In this document: piece after piece, positions 17,047-26,453 of the stretch
How the letters are laid out: each line of letters opens with the position of its first letter
How positions within the stretch are numbered: position 1 is the stretch's first letter
DNA from: Acidimicrobiaceae bacterium
Lineage (GTDB): Bacteria > Actinomycetota > Acidimicrobiia > Acidimicrobiales > Ilumatobacteraceae
Assembly (NCBI GenBank): GCA_947488685.1
Contig: CANLAH010000005.1
Location: forward strand, 1-34,359
Direction: 5' to 3'
DNA: 34,359 nucleotides
Made by a program: the position numbers and the translations under genes
Notes under the pieces: model-generated
What the model was told of the DNA's origin: nothing
The model's database searches: none
The model's input: the letters and a program-made list of their open reading frames with translations, nothing else

Positions 17047-18303
17047 ATGACTCCTACTGCTGATCTCAGCGCACTCATTGCAAAAAGTGACATGCTCGAC
17101 ACCGCCACTCTCACGGCAGACGGAGTCCGTGATGCTCTTATCAATATCTCTCGCGTTCAAGCATGGGTCGACTCGCACAAACTTGCCCTTAGCCGCCGAC
17201 TACAACAACTCAAAAATGCATCAGCCTCAGTTGTTCCAGAGCAGATCATGGCACGCGCGTGCTCAGTCTCACGCACAGAGGCCACGCGTGATTGTCGTCG
17301 TGCACATGTCCTCGATCTACTCCCCCAACTCGAGCAAGCATTCGATTCAGGGCACATCTCCGCCGCACACATTGACGCGGCTGCACGAACATTTGTCCAT
17401 CTCAGCGACAACGAACAAATGCAGTTAGCAACCCGTGATGATTGGTTGGCAAAGGTTGCATGTCGCGCCACTCCCGACAATTTTGGTCGAGCAGTCAAAC
17501 AAACTGTTGGCAGGCTTCGTGCTGACGACGGCGTTGGCTTGCTTGACCGACAACGTCGTGCTGCTTGGTTGCGACATTGGGTCGACCGCGATTCTGGCAT
17601 GGTGTGCCTACGTGGAGAGTTCGATCCAGAATCCGGATTACATCTCGTCGGCCGACTCCAACATCAAATAGATCAACTCGCCCATGGTCCCACTCCCGAC
17701 ACGTGCGTTGACGGACAAATAAAACACGACCATCTCAATGCACTTGGTCTCGTTGCATTGATTTCACGACACGCTGCAGGCGGGCTGGCAGACATTTCAT
17801 CTGCCAATGCTCGTGCCGAAGTGAGTGTCATCGTTGATTACCGCACGTTGGCGTCGGGCATTCATGCCCAATCGGTCTTGCACACCGGTACTGGTATCGA
17901 TATTCCGATCGAAACTGTGCGACGCATTGCCTGCACTGCTCAAATTATCCCTGTTGTATTAGGCACCGAAGGCGTGGTGCTCGACATGGGTCGTGCTACC
18001 CGACTTGCTAGCAAACATCAACGGCGTGCACTCGAGGCCATGTACACAACGTGTGCAATTCCAGATTGCACCACGCCAATCGCACAATGTCATCCGCATC
18101 ACATTCAGTTCTGGGCAATGGGCGGCAACACCGATCTCAATAACTTGGTGCCGCTCTGTGGCTTGCATCATCGTTGTGTGCACGAAGGAGGCTGGAAACT
18201 TCACCTCAGTCAGTCAAATCGACAACTCAGCGTCCAAGAACCCGGACAGCACGGCACTAAAACATCCCTCCCGGGACAGATCCATCATGCCCATGCCACC
18301 TAG
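17047..18303 (+). CDS. DUF222 / HNH endonuclease-domain protein (13E12-like family)
   Basis: Body of DUF222 type and C-terminal HNH: CAIPDCTTPIAQCHPHHIQFWAMGGNTDLNNLVPLCGLHHRCVHEGGWKL; start moved to ATG 17047. Confidence 0.9.
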   Translation: MTPTADLSALIAKSDMLDTATLTADGVRDALINISRVQAWVDSHKLALSRRLQQLKNASASVVPEQIMARACSVSRTEATRDCRRAHVLDLLPQLEQAFDSGHISAAHIDAAARTFVHLSDNEQMQLATRDDWLAKVACRATPDNFGRAVKQTVGRLRADDGVGLLDRQRRAAWLRHWVDRDSGMVCLRGEFDPESGLHLVGRLQHQIDQLAHGPTPDTCVDGQIKHDHLNALGLVALISRHAAGGLADISSANARAEVSVIVDYRTLASGIHAQSVLHTGTGIDIPIETVRRIACTAQIIPVVLGTEGVVLDMGRATRLASKHQRRALEAMYTTCAIPDCTTPIAQCHPHHIQFWAMGGNTDLNNLVPLCGLHHRCVHEGGWKLHLSQSNRQLSVQEPGQHGTKTSLPGQIHHAHAT

Positions 18304-18312
18304 TGTTTATCC

Positions 18313-19194
18313 ATGCGCATTGTGTCGTTGCTCCCTTCCACTACAGAGATCGTGTGCGACCTCGGACTCGCCCATGAGTTGTTCGGAGTCACCGTCGAAT
18401 GCAATTGGCCTGCAGGGGTGCGTGATGGTCGCGAAATCGTGGTTGGCACATTTACTGATCCCTCCATGAGTCCAGCGGATATCGATGCAATCGTGCGACA
18501 ACGTGTCGATGCAGGTCTTGACTTGTACACACTTGACGATGCTGCGCTTGCTCGTTGTCGTCCCGATCTCATCTTGAGTCAAGATCTATGCAGAGTGTGT
18601 GCTGTCGCGAGCGGAGACGTTGAGGCTGCCGTCGAGCGTCTTGCGTGTGCAGCCGTGGTATTGCAAATAGATCCCCAGAGCCTGCATGAAGTACTCGAGT
18701 CCATCAACACGATCGCGTGTGCCGCTGGCGTGGCTCAACGGGGTGCTGATCTCGTTGCGAGTTTGCATCGTCGACTCACACATGTTGCGACGTGCGTCGC
18801 CCAAAAACCACGCAAGCGTGTGTTCGTGCTGGAGTGGATCGATCCACCATTCGGTGCTGGACATTGGGTGCCAGACATTGTGGTCGCAGCAGGTGGCGAA
18901 CCAGTTGTTGCCCGACCCGGAGAAAAATCTGTTCCAACTACATGGGCCCAGATCGCAACTGCTGCTCCAGATGTGGTGCTCGTGTCACCGTGCGGGTACG
19001 GACTCGATGCAGCAGCAACACAGGCTCAAGCGATTGAGCATCTTTTACCCAACGCGTGTGAGGTGTGGGCTATTGATGCTGATGCGGTGATGGTCCGACC
19101 AGGTGCACGGCTCGTTGATGGGGTCGAAGCAATTGCGTCAATACTGCACGGCATTTCAGATGTGCCGCAGCATGTGCTTCGTCGTATTCGTTAG
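18313..19194 (+). CDS. Periplasmic-binding-protein-fold cobalamin-binding (BtuF-like) protein lacking a signal peptide
   Basis: MRIVSLLPSTTEIVCDLGLAHELFGVTVECNWPAGV...VFVLEWIDPPFGAGHWVPDIVVAAGGEPVVARPGEKSVPTTWAQIATAAPDVVLVSPCGY. Confidence 0.88.
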   Translation: MRIVSLLPSTTEIVCDLGLAHELFGVTVECNWPAGVRDGREIVVGTFTDPSMSPADIDAIVRQRVDAGLDLYTLDDAALARCRPDLILSQDLCRVCAVASGDVEAAVERLACAAVVLQIDPQSLHEVLESINTIACAAGVAQRGADLVASLHRRLTHVATCVAQKPRKRVFVLEWIDPPFGAGHWVPDIVVAAGGEPVVARPGEKSVPTTWAQIATAAPDVVLVSPCGYGLDAAATQAQAIEHLLPNACEVWAIDADAVMVRPGARLVDGVEAIASILHGISDVPQHVLRRIR

Positions 19195-19222
19195 AGATTG
19201 GGTCTTGCCAACACGTGCGTAG

Positions 19223-19654
19223 CTACAAGATGTAGCGATACACATTGGTGTCACGCGAAACAAAGCCCAGTCGCTGGTACAAGCGGTTTGCTGATTCGCG
19301 GGACGGACGCGATGTGAGTTCGACCGTGACAGCACCTCGTCGCCGAGCCTCGGCGATTGCTGCAGTGTTCAGTGCTTCACCGACTCCGTGTCCACGAGCA
19401 GACTCAGCAACTACGACGTCTTCGATCCATGCACGAGTGGCGGTCGGAATCAAGAAAACAGCAAGCGTGAGTGAGCCAACGATGTGTCCGTCAACGCGTG
19501 CTATAAAAACAGTGCTCGCGTCTGACGAGATGATTGCTTGCAATTGCTCTCGCGAGGGTGGTGGGTTCGACGAAGATAATTGCGGAATCAGATGGGCAAA
19601 AGCTTGCACGAGTTCGTCCGTGACTTCAGTTGCGATGGTGATCGTCGTACTCAT
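19223..19654 (-). CDS. GNAT family N-acetyltransferase
   Basis: VFIARVDGHIVGSLTLAVFLIPTATRAWIEDVVVAESARGHGVGEALNTAAIAEARRRGAVTVELTSRPSRESANRLYQRLGFVSRDTNVYRY. Confidence 0.92.
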   Translation of the reverse strand: MSTTITIATEVTDELVQAFAHLIPQLSSSNPPPSREQLQAIISSDASTVFIARVDGHIVGSLTLAVFLIPTATRAWIEDVVVAESARGHGVGEALNTAAIAEARRRGAVTVELTSRPSRESANRLYQRLGFVSRDTNVYRYIL

Positions 19655-19727
19655 AAACCCGCCTTGGTATCTCTTTTCCATTCTTACCCGTGAAAGCGCC
19701 GACTGAGGGATGTTCTAGGATTGTTCT

Positions 19728-20597
19728 ATGGATTCCGAGCAACTCAGCCTCTCTGCCCGTCGGCTTGCAGCCGCCCTCGAACCAGTGATTGGTCAAGTGT
19801 ATTTCGCAAAAGAATGTCACGCCAACTACGTGGCCTTGGGATTTGGACCAAGTATCGGAGATTTCAACGGCGTGCCCGCACCAGATGGAGCGGCATACTT
19901 TTGTAGCCGTGGTTCGCTACTGGGTCAGGTGCCAGGCGAACTTATTGCTGCTGCATTTGCCGTCTTTAATCCTGCGGCCGTGATTCCGGCCGTGGCGTAC
20001 GGCTGGACATTGACGAACGCGCAAACAATTTGTGCTGCACGTGACAACGGAGCAATTGCCCAACTGCATCGCATCATTGGTGAGCAACCCGACAACGCTC
20101 AACGGGCCTGCGATATTTTGCAAGATGCAGTTGCATCATTGCGACCCGAGGGACGACCGTTATTCGCTGGTGCGTTGTCTCAGGCAACTCCTGATTCAGT
20201 TGTGGGCAAAGTGTGGAGACTCGGAGACATGTTGCGCGAATACCGTGGCGACAGTCATACCGCAGCATGGATCAGTGCTGGACTCGATGCGACAGAAATC
20301 GGGCTGATCTCCGAACTCTATTGGGGTCTACCCATGCGGTCGTATAGTCGCACGCGAGCGTGGACTGATGCAGACTTTGACGCCGCAACCGAGCGCCTTA
20401 TCTCTCGCGGAATAGTTGCAGACGGAGCATTGACATCTCGTGGACGCACAATGCGTGAAGCCGTAGAGATTCAAACGGATGAACAAATGCGTACCATGGC
20501 GATGACTCTGGGGGAACGACTAGATGTGGCGGTGCGCAGTGCCCACGGATACCCCGCTTCTGGACCCCATGATTTAGCCAAAGCAGCAGGTAGTTGA
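19728..20597 (+). CDS. SCO6745-like family protein (predicted helix-turn-helix-type, function unknown)
   Basis: ECHANYVALGFGPSIGDFNGVPAPDGAAYFCSRGSLLGQVPGELIAAAFAVFNPAAV...LYWGLPMRSYSRTRAWTDADFDAATERLISRGIV. Confidence 0.8.
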   Translation: MDSEQLSLSARRLAAALEPVIGQVYFAKECHANYVALGFGPSIGDFNGVPAPDGAAYFCSRGSLLGQVPGELIAAAFAVFNPAAVIPAVAYGWTLTNAQTICAARDNGAIAQLHRIIGEQPDNAQRACDILQDAVASLRPEGRPLFAGALSQATPDSVVGKVWRLGDMLREYRGDSHTAAWISAGLDATEIGLISELYWGLPMRSYSRTRAWTDADFDAATERLISRGIVADGALTSRGRTMREAVEIQTDEQMRTMAMTLGERLDVAVRSAHGYPASGPHDLAKAAGS

Positions 20598-20626
20598 CCT
20601 CGAGATGGCGATAACTTAAAGACTTA

Positions 20627-21535
20627 ATGACGGAGATTGACCACGTCCACTGGCTATCAAAGCCAACAATGCGCAACCCTGTCATGATCTCTGCTTTTAC
20701 GGGCTGGAACGATGCCGCCGATGCCGCAAGTACGGCGGTACGAACATTGATCGAAGCATGGAGCGCAACTCCGTTGGCAGAAATTAATCCAGAGGACTTC
20801 ACTGATTTTGCTAGCACCCGCCCCGTCGTGCGTCTCAAAGACGGAGTCACACGAACAATTGTGTGGCCCACTGTCACGATGTGGCATGCATCAACTCCGG
20901 GTAGCGATGTCATCCTTGTGCTTGGTCCAGAACCAAGTTTGCGCTGGAGACTTTTTACAGAACAAATTCTTAGCGTGGCATCACATTTTGATGCATCAAT
21001 GATGATCTCTCTTGGCGCGTTACTTGCTGACGTTCCACACAACAAACCAATTCAACTAATCGGAACTGCAAGTGACTCAAACATGATTGAGCGCTTTGAT
21101 CTACAGCGATCTCAGTACGAAGGACCGACGGGCATTTTGGGCGTATTGCTTGATGCATGCAATGAAGCATCATTGCCATCTGCTTCTTTGTGGGCAGCAG
21201 TTCCGGCATACGCTTCGCAGATTCCGTCACCAAAGGCCGCAGCAGCCTTAATCTCTCGTGCCGGAGAAATCATCGGTACTCCTGCCCCAATTGGCCTACT
21301 GCAACAAGCCATCGAGGCTTACGAACGGCGCGTCAATCAAATCGTTGACGAAGACGAAGATCTTGCCGCCTACGTCGAACGACTTGACTCCTCTGGCGAA
21401 GGAGACTACGAAGACGACGAAGACGAAGACGACGGACAAATGTCATTTGATTTTGACGAAGACAACGCCGAAGTTTCGGCGGCATCACTGGCTGACGAAG
21501 TCGAACAGTTTTTGCGTGATCAAGAAAAGCCATAA
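20627..21535 (+). CDS. PAC2 family protein (proteasome-assembly-chaperone-like) with acidic C-terminal tail
   Basis: MISAFTGWNDAADAASTAVRTLIEAW...LVLGPEPSLRWRLFTEQILSVASHF...MISLGALLADVPHNKPIQLIGTAS; tail GEGDYEDDEDEDDGQMSFDFDEDN. Confidence 0.9.
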   Translation: MTEIDHVHWLSKPTMRNPVMISAFTGWNDAADAASTAVRTLIEAWSATPLAEINPEDFTDFASTRPVVRLKDGVTRTIVWPTVTMWHASTPGSDVILVLGPEPSLRWRLFTEQILSVASHFDASMMISLGALLADVPHNKPIQLIGTASDSNMIERFDLQRSQYEGPTGILGVLLDACNEASLPSASLWAAVPAYASQIPSPKAAAALISRAGEIIGTPAPIGLLQQAIEAYERRVNQIVDEDEDLAAYVERLDSSGEGDYEDDEDEDDGQMSFDFDEDNAEVSAASLADEVEQFLRDQEKP

Positions 21536-21554
21536 CTTTTAGAGATCGAATTAT

Positions 21555-22253
21555 TTAGAATTCGCCACGCCACAACTGCTCACGCGGTGGGTCAAATGTG
21601 GCTGCGGTGTGAGTGCCGTTAATTGCGTCAAATGCCATCGGACCCCACCAACTTGCACCTGCCGTCGGAGTTGGTAATTCATCTGGGCCAAACCACCCAA
21701 CACCACTTGTTTCAAGCGGATGTCCATTGAGTTCACCACCGACTGCTTTCATGTGAAACAGCAACATATACATTCCAAAGCGCGAGAATCCCATTCGCAT
21801 TCCGTCAACGACTCCGAGTAATTGCAATGGCTCTGCGATGATTCCGGTTTCTTCGTGTACTTCTTTCATCGCTACCTCAGAGGCTGAGTAGCCAACATCT
21901 GCCCACCCCGTGGGATACAACCACACACCAGAGTCTGCTCGTTGCATGAGCAGTATTTTTCCTTCATCGTTGCCCACGATTGCGCCGATCGCCACTTTGG
22001 GCGTGACGTATCCGGGCACACCCTGGCCAATTGATTCCATCCACTCCTGTACAAAATGGTCTTTCTCGCGGCGTACATCAAGTGACTCGTCAGAGGCACA
22101 TTTAATATCGCCCGCTACTTTTAGGATTTCCTCGAATCGCTCCCGCTCATACAGACTTTGAGTGAAGCCGATTCCGGTACGCGCGATTGCGGCAAGAGTT
22201 TCACTCCAGCGAATTAAATCTCGAGCAAGGTCTTTGGGATTAATGTCGCTCAT
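21555..22253 (-). CDS. NUDIX hydrolase
   Basis: AIVGNDEGKILLMQRADSGVWLYPTGWADVGYSASEVAMKEVHEETGIIAEPLQLLGVVDG (NUDIX box variant) with N-terminal domain LARDLIRWSETLAAIARTGIGFTQSLYERERFEEILKVAGDI. Confidence 0.92.
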   Translation of the reverse strand: MSDINPKDLARDLIRWSETLAAIARTGIGFTQSLYERERFEEILKVAGDIKCASDESLDVRREKDHFVQEWMESIGQGVPGYVTPKVAIGAIVGNDEGKILLMQRADSGVWLYPTGWADVGYSASEVAMKEVHEETGIIAEPLQLLGVVDGMRMGFSRFGMYMLLFHMKAVGGELNGHPLETSGVGWFGPDELPTPTAGASWWGPMAFDAINGTHTAATFDPPREQLWRGEF

Positions 22254-22295
22254 GGCAGTAACAGTACTGTGCTCACGGCATGCTCACTTACTGAT

Positions 22296-24575
22296 CTACA
22301 CCGCTGCATGCAATATCGCACGTTCTATCTCGCTTTGATGCTGAATATCTGTCACCTTTGTACCCTTTGAGGTGCGCACATAAAACGTGTCAACGACCTC
22401 GCTGCCTAATGTCTGAACGCGAGCATGACGAATATCAAGACCGCAATCCGCCAAAGCCTTTGTGATGCGGTGCAAAATACCGAGTTGATCTGGGGCATGA
22501 ATCTCGATGACCGTAGCGTTGGATGACGCAGTGTTGTCAATGCGAACACGCAGCGGAGCAGGCGCACTAGCAGTAGTTGCACGGGGGGCTCGATACGTTG
22601 CTGCACGTTCGGCCAAACGCGCGTCAAGAGCGAGTTCACCGTTGAGCACGCGCGTCACATCTGCAGCAATCGGTTGCCACTCAATCGGTCCGTAGGTTGG
22701 TGGCACAACGCGAAACTCAGATGCAGCCATGCCTTGCTCATCAGAGTGCGCCTCAGCTCCAAGAACATCGAGGCCGTGTAATGCCATCACTCCCGCAACG
22801 CGACTAAATGTTCCGGGGCGGTCAGGACTCACCACAGTAATCTGATCAGGGGTTGTACGCACTGCAATCTTTTGTGCCGACATCATTTCGAGCACGCCGG
22901 CATCTGGAAAAAGTCGCCACATAACTTCTTGCACATCACCACCACCCAAGACATGAGAGACGCGATCAACAAGCATTGTTACAAGGCCTGCTTTCCATGA
23001 ACCCCACGCACTCGACCCCGTCGCCAATGAATCTGCCTCAGTCAATGCATGCAGAAGTTCGAGCACAAGAGTTGTTTTGACAGTTTCTGCCACCATCGTC
23101 AGGGTTGCATCATCTGACAAATCTCGGCGTGTCGCGATATCTGGCAACAACAAGTGATGCTGAATCAACATCGTCACGATGTCAATATCTTGCGCAGATA
23201 ATCCCATTCGCACACCGATTGTCGCAAACATCTTGACGCCGACTTCGGTGTGATCGCCTGGATACCCTTTGCCGATGTCATGAAACAGTGCACCCAACAC
23301 CAATAAGTCGGGGCGTGACACTCGGTCCGCCAATGCTGCTGCGTTAGCTACTGTCTGCCACAGATGACGGTCAACTGTGTAGCGGTGATATGCATTTCGT
23401 TGTGGTCGACTGCGATTAGGTTCCCATTCTGGCAATACCTTCACGATGAGATTGCGTTGATCAAGTGCTTTAAAGACTGCGATTGCCGCGTCTCCTTCAA
23501 GCAAGAGCGACACAAGATCATCACTTGCACCTGCAGGCCACGGATCGGGCCACACCTGCGTGCGCTCACCTAACCGATTGAGCGAATCACGATCGATGCG
23601 AGCGTGATGCCGCGCCGCAGCCGTTGCTACGCGCAATACCAAAGTGGGGTCATCGGCCGGATCAATGTCATCAGCAAGACGAATTTCTCCGTTCACTAAT
23701 GCCACACCTGAAGCAATACCTTGCGGAACAGGTGAAGCAGATGCAGGCGGATCGAGTTGTGACCATGCCTCGTCGGAGATCCATGCAACCTGCTGACCAG
23801 CGACGGCAATCGCAGACATCAACGCATCATCATTTGTGTATTCCAATGCTGCAGCAACTGGAATCTGTTCTTCGAGATGCAAGACATCGCCCACACGATT
23901 TGTGTGTTGATGCAATGCAACGCGCACTTGCAACAATGTTTCATTGCACTTCTTAAGAGCATCTGCATCTTGACTTGTGAGCACCAAACCAGCTTCAATC
24001 GCCCACCACAACGCATGGATATCACGCAGACCGCCCAAACTCTCTTTAATGTTGGGCTCAAGCAAAAATGCAACTTCACCAGAAGTGACGTAACGTTCTT
24101 GCATTCGTTCGTGCAAGTTCACAAGCCACGTGCGTCCACGTTGACGCCATGCATCTCGCGCCGATCCGATCACCTCTTGGGCAAGCAACTCGCTGCCCGC
24201 CAAATGTCGTGCCGTCACCAACGCCGTCGCCGTGTCAAGGTCGGTCGCGCAAATCTGAAGAGTTTCTTTGGGAGTTCGCACTGCGTGACCAAGTTTGAGG
24301 CCGGCATCCCAGATCGGGTACCACATCAGTGACGCAATCTCATCAATATTCTTTACTCCACGATGCACTAGCAATACATCGAGATCACTAAAAGGTGCAA
24401 GTTCGCGTCTGCCGTATCCGCCGACTGCAATCAACGCAACATCATCAGCATTTTTTAATTGCTTCGTTGCCTCTGCGTACAACGCGCGCAAGAAGTCATC
24501 TGTTGCGTCTGATAGCGCCTCGCACAGGGCTCCTCCTCGTAGTGGCCCGACAATTACTTCAGCGCGCGTCGTCAT
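22296..24575 (-). CDS. glnD: [Protein-PII] uridylyl/nucleotidyltransferase
   Basis: IAVGGYGRRELAPFSDLDVLLVHRG (NTase), LLEPNIKESLGGLRDIHALWWA, LGALFHDIGKGYPGDHTEVG (HD), two C-terminal ACT-like domains; start placed at ATG 24575 (ATGA overlap with upstream gene). Confidence 0.92.
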   Translation of the reverse strand: MTTRAEVIVGPLRGGALCEALSDATDDFLRALYAEATKQLKNADDVALIAVGGYGRRELAPFSDLDVLLVHRGVKNIDEIASLMWYPIWDAGLKLGHAVRTPKETLQICATDLDTATALVTARHLAGSELLAQEVIGSARDAWRQRGRTWLVNLHERMQERYVTSGEVAFLLEPNIKESLGGLRDIHALWWAIEAGLVLTSQDADALKKCNETLLQVRVALHQHTNRVGDVLHLEEQIPVAAALEYTNDDALMSAIAVAGQQVAWISDEAWSQLDPPASASPVPQGIASGVALVNGEIRLADDIDPADDPTLVLRVATAAARHHARIDRDSLNRLGERTQVWPDPWPAGASDDLVSLLLEGDAAIAVFKALDQRNLIVKVLPEWEPNRSRPQRNAYHRYTVDRHLWQTVANAAALADRVSRPDLLVLGALFHDIGKGYPGDHTEVGVKMFATIGVRMGLSAQDIDIVTMLIQHHLLLPDIATRRDLSDDATLTMVAETVKTTLVLELLHALTEADSLATGSSAWGSWKAGLVTMLVDRVSHVLGGGDVQEVMWRLFPDAGVLEMMSAQKIAVRTTPDQITVVSPDRPGTFSRVAGVMALHGLDVLGAEAHSDEQGMAASEFRVVPPTYGPIEWQPIAADVTRVLNGELALDARLAERAATYRAPRATTASAPAPLRVRIDNTASSNATVIEIHAPDQLGILHRITKALADCGLDIRHARVQTLGSEVVDTFYVRTSKGTKVTDIQHQSEIERAILHAAV

Positions 24576-25051
24576 GATGACAGTTTGCCTTCTTCTCGAC
24601 GGCGACTGATGATCATTGCTGCTTTCCACGCTCCCCATTCGATACCTGCATCATGAACATCATCGCCCAAATCTCGCCATGTCAACGGACCAAGAGCAAA
24701 CATGTCATCTGGCATTGATCGGACTTCGAATTCATCTCGTTGTGCTGGGGGTATGCCTGCCTCAATTAGCAAAGCGGTCGCCATGAGTGTTGAACCCCGC
24801 AACACTTGCAGCGGATTTGTTCGTTGGGCATCAACGTCGACAGACAATAGAGCCATCAAATCAATTTGGACTTGTGCTTGAGTTGCCTGTGCGACACCGG
24901 CAACCTTGGTTGTCACAATTTCAGGAATAATCCCGCCTGACATCAAGCACACATGCTGGATGCGGTTCGTGATCCACTCTGGGACTGCAACGACACATGC
25001 GTCAAACAGTCTCTGTGAATACTCTGATAATTCGCCATCAGATACTGACAT
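24572..25051 (-). CDS. Hypothetical protein, translationally coupled to glnD
   Basis: 159 aa ORF; stop TGA shares ATGA with the glnD start; no family recognised. Confidence 0.7.
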   Translation of the reverse strand: MSVSDGELSEYSQRLFDACVVAVPEWITNRIQHVCLMSGGIIPEIVTTKVAGVAQATQAQVQIDLMALLSVDVDAQRTNPLQVLRGSTLMATALLIEAGIPPAQRDEFEVRSMPDDMFALGPLTWRDLGDDVHDAGIEWGAWKAAMIISRRREEGKLSS

Positions 25052-25056
25052 CGTTC

Positions 25057-25767
25057 TTAGTCCAAAATTTCTACGCGCACACGCTTAAAGCCTTTGCCTT
25101 TATTCTCCATTTTTACAACACGAAATGTTCCGATCTCTCGTGTGGATTGCACATGCGTACCGCCATCTGCTTGTTTATCAAGACCCACAATATCGACGAC
25201 TCGAATCTCTGTCACAAAATCAGGAATCATGTTGACTTTCGTTCGGATCAGATCTTCGTCGGTCACGGCAGTATCACGCGGTAAAAAACTCACAGCAATC
25301 GGAAAATCTGCAGCGATTGCTTCATTGACAAGTTGTTCGACACGCACCGCAAAACCTTCTGGCAGCGGATCGAATTCAAAATCCATTCGCGCAGACAATG
25401 GCTCCATGTTGCCGCCCGTTACCGGCACATGCCACTCGTTCCAGATAACGCCACACAACACATGCATTGCTGTGTGAGTGCGCATGAGGTTGTGTCGGCG
25501 TTGCCAGTCGACTATTAGTTCTACTTGGGTGCCAAGAGTAGGCAATACGGCACCCTCGGCGAGAACATGCAAAACTGCTCCACCTTCTTTGCGCACGTCT
25601 ACAACAACTTGGCCACCTAGTGTTCCGGTGTCATGTGGCTGGCCGCCTCCTGTTGCATAAAAAATCGTTCGATCAAGGACAACTGCATTTTCACGTATGT
25701 CAAGAACCTGCGCAGTTGCCTCTTGTAAATACGCATCACGCAGAAACAGTAAGTCGGTGTCTGCCAT
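25057..25767 (-). CDS. Alanyl-tRNA editing protein (AlaX-like)
   Basis: VLDRTIFYATGGGQPHDTGTLGG...HNLMRTHTAMHVLCGVIWNEWHVPVTGGNMEPLSARMDFEF...VRVVDIVGLDKQADGGTHVQSTREIGTFRVVKMENKGKGFKRVRVEI. Confidence 0.93.
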   Translation of the reverse strand: MADTDLLFLRDAYLQEATAQVLDIRENAVVLDRTIFYATGGGQPHDTGTLGGQVVVDVRKEGGAVLHVLAEGAVLPTLGTQVELIVDWQRRHNLMRTHTAMHVLCGVIWNEWHVPVTGGNMEPLSARMDFEFDPLPEGFAVRVEQLVNEAIAADFPIAVSFLPRDTAVTDEDLIRTKVNMIPDFVTEIRVVDIVGLDKQADGGTHVQSTREIGTFRVVKMENKGKGFKRVRVEILD

Positions 25768-25773
25768 GAGTTG

Positions 25774-26448
25774 TTACACCTGCTGAACGAGTTCTTCTAT
25801 CGGCGTGACCATGCCAACATAAAACGCACCGAACTCTGCATAGAGTGCCGAGCCCTCATCAAAGCGCATTGTGTAGACAACTTCTTTTAGATCATCTGGA
25901 TTGACTGCAAAAAGTGTGACTCCCCACTCAAAATCATCAATGCCGGTTGAACCAGTCACGAGTTGAATCACGCGTCCAGCAAACGTGCGGCCACTCTTGC
26001 CATGACCAGCCATTAATTCTGCTCGTTGTTCAAGTGGCAATGTGAACCAGTTTTGATCAACATTGCGCCGCTTGGACATCGGATAAAAACACCACGCGTT
26101 TTTGCCAGGGGGCGGGAGTTGTGGGTACAAACGCGCATCCAACATTTCTTGAGGCATTCCCTTGGCGTACTCGCTCACTTCGGTCAGCGACACATAACTA
26201 TCGACAACTTCTAGTCCTGCATGTTGCAGGCCAGTCTGCAATGCCTTCAGTTCGCGCAAGTCAGCAGCAACACCCATGACCGCAAGATCTGCTTTGTGTC
26301 CAAGCACTGCAACACCAATAACCGTGACACCGCTGTTCTCCGCATTTTTGACTGCGCCAATAACTGCCTCAGCATCAAAACTGGTATTCACTTTGCAGAA
26401 TAAGTGGATAACGCCTAAACCGACAGATGGGGACATTGGTTCGCTCAT
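25774..26448 (-). CDS. hemQ: Coproheme decarboxylase (chlorite dismutase family, HemQ)
   Basis: WCFYPMSKRRNVDQNWFTLPLEQRAELMAGHGKSGRTFAGRVIQLVTGSTGIDDFEWGVTLFAVNPDDLKEVVYTMRFDEGSALYAEFGAFYVG, matching actinobacterial HemQ; start placed at ATG 26448. Confidence 0.92.
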   Translation of the reverse strand: MSEPMSPSVGLGVIHLFCKVNTSFDAEAVIGAVKNAENSGVTVIGVAVLGHKADLAVMGVAADLRELKALQTGLQHAGLEVVDSYVSLTEVSEYAKGMPQEMLDARLYPQLPPPGKNAWCFYPMSKRRNVDQNWFTLPLEQRAELMAGHGKSGRTFAGRVIQLVTGSTGIDDFEWGVTLFAVNPDDLKEVVYTMRFDEGSALYAEFGAFYVGMVTPIEELVQQV

Positions 26449-26453
26449 AACTG

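Noticed and set aside
17047-18303. HNH endonuclease considered as a mobile intron/homing or defence element
   Set aside because: DUF222/HNH (13E12-like) proteins are common chromosomal genes in actinobacteria; no flanking repeats, intron structure or defence partners seen.
20398-21045. 215-aa minus-strand ORF
   Set aside because: Antisense to SCO6745-like and PAC2 genes; no domain, likely codon-bias artefact.
24576-24638. ORF-track N-terminal extension of GlnD
   Set aside because: It would overlap the upstream hypothetical gene deeply; ATG 24575 in an ATGA overlap is a better start.
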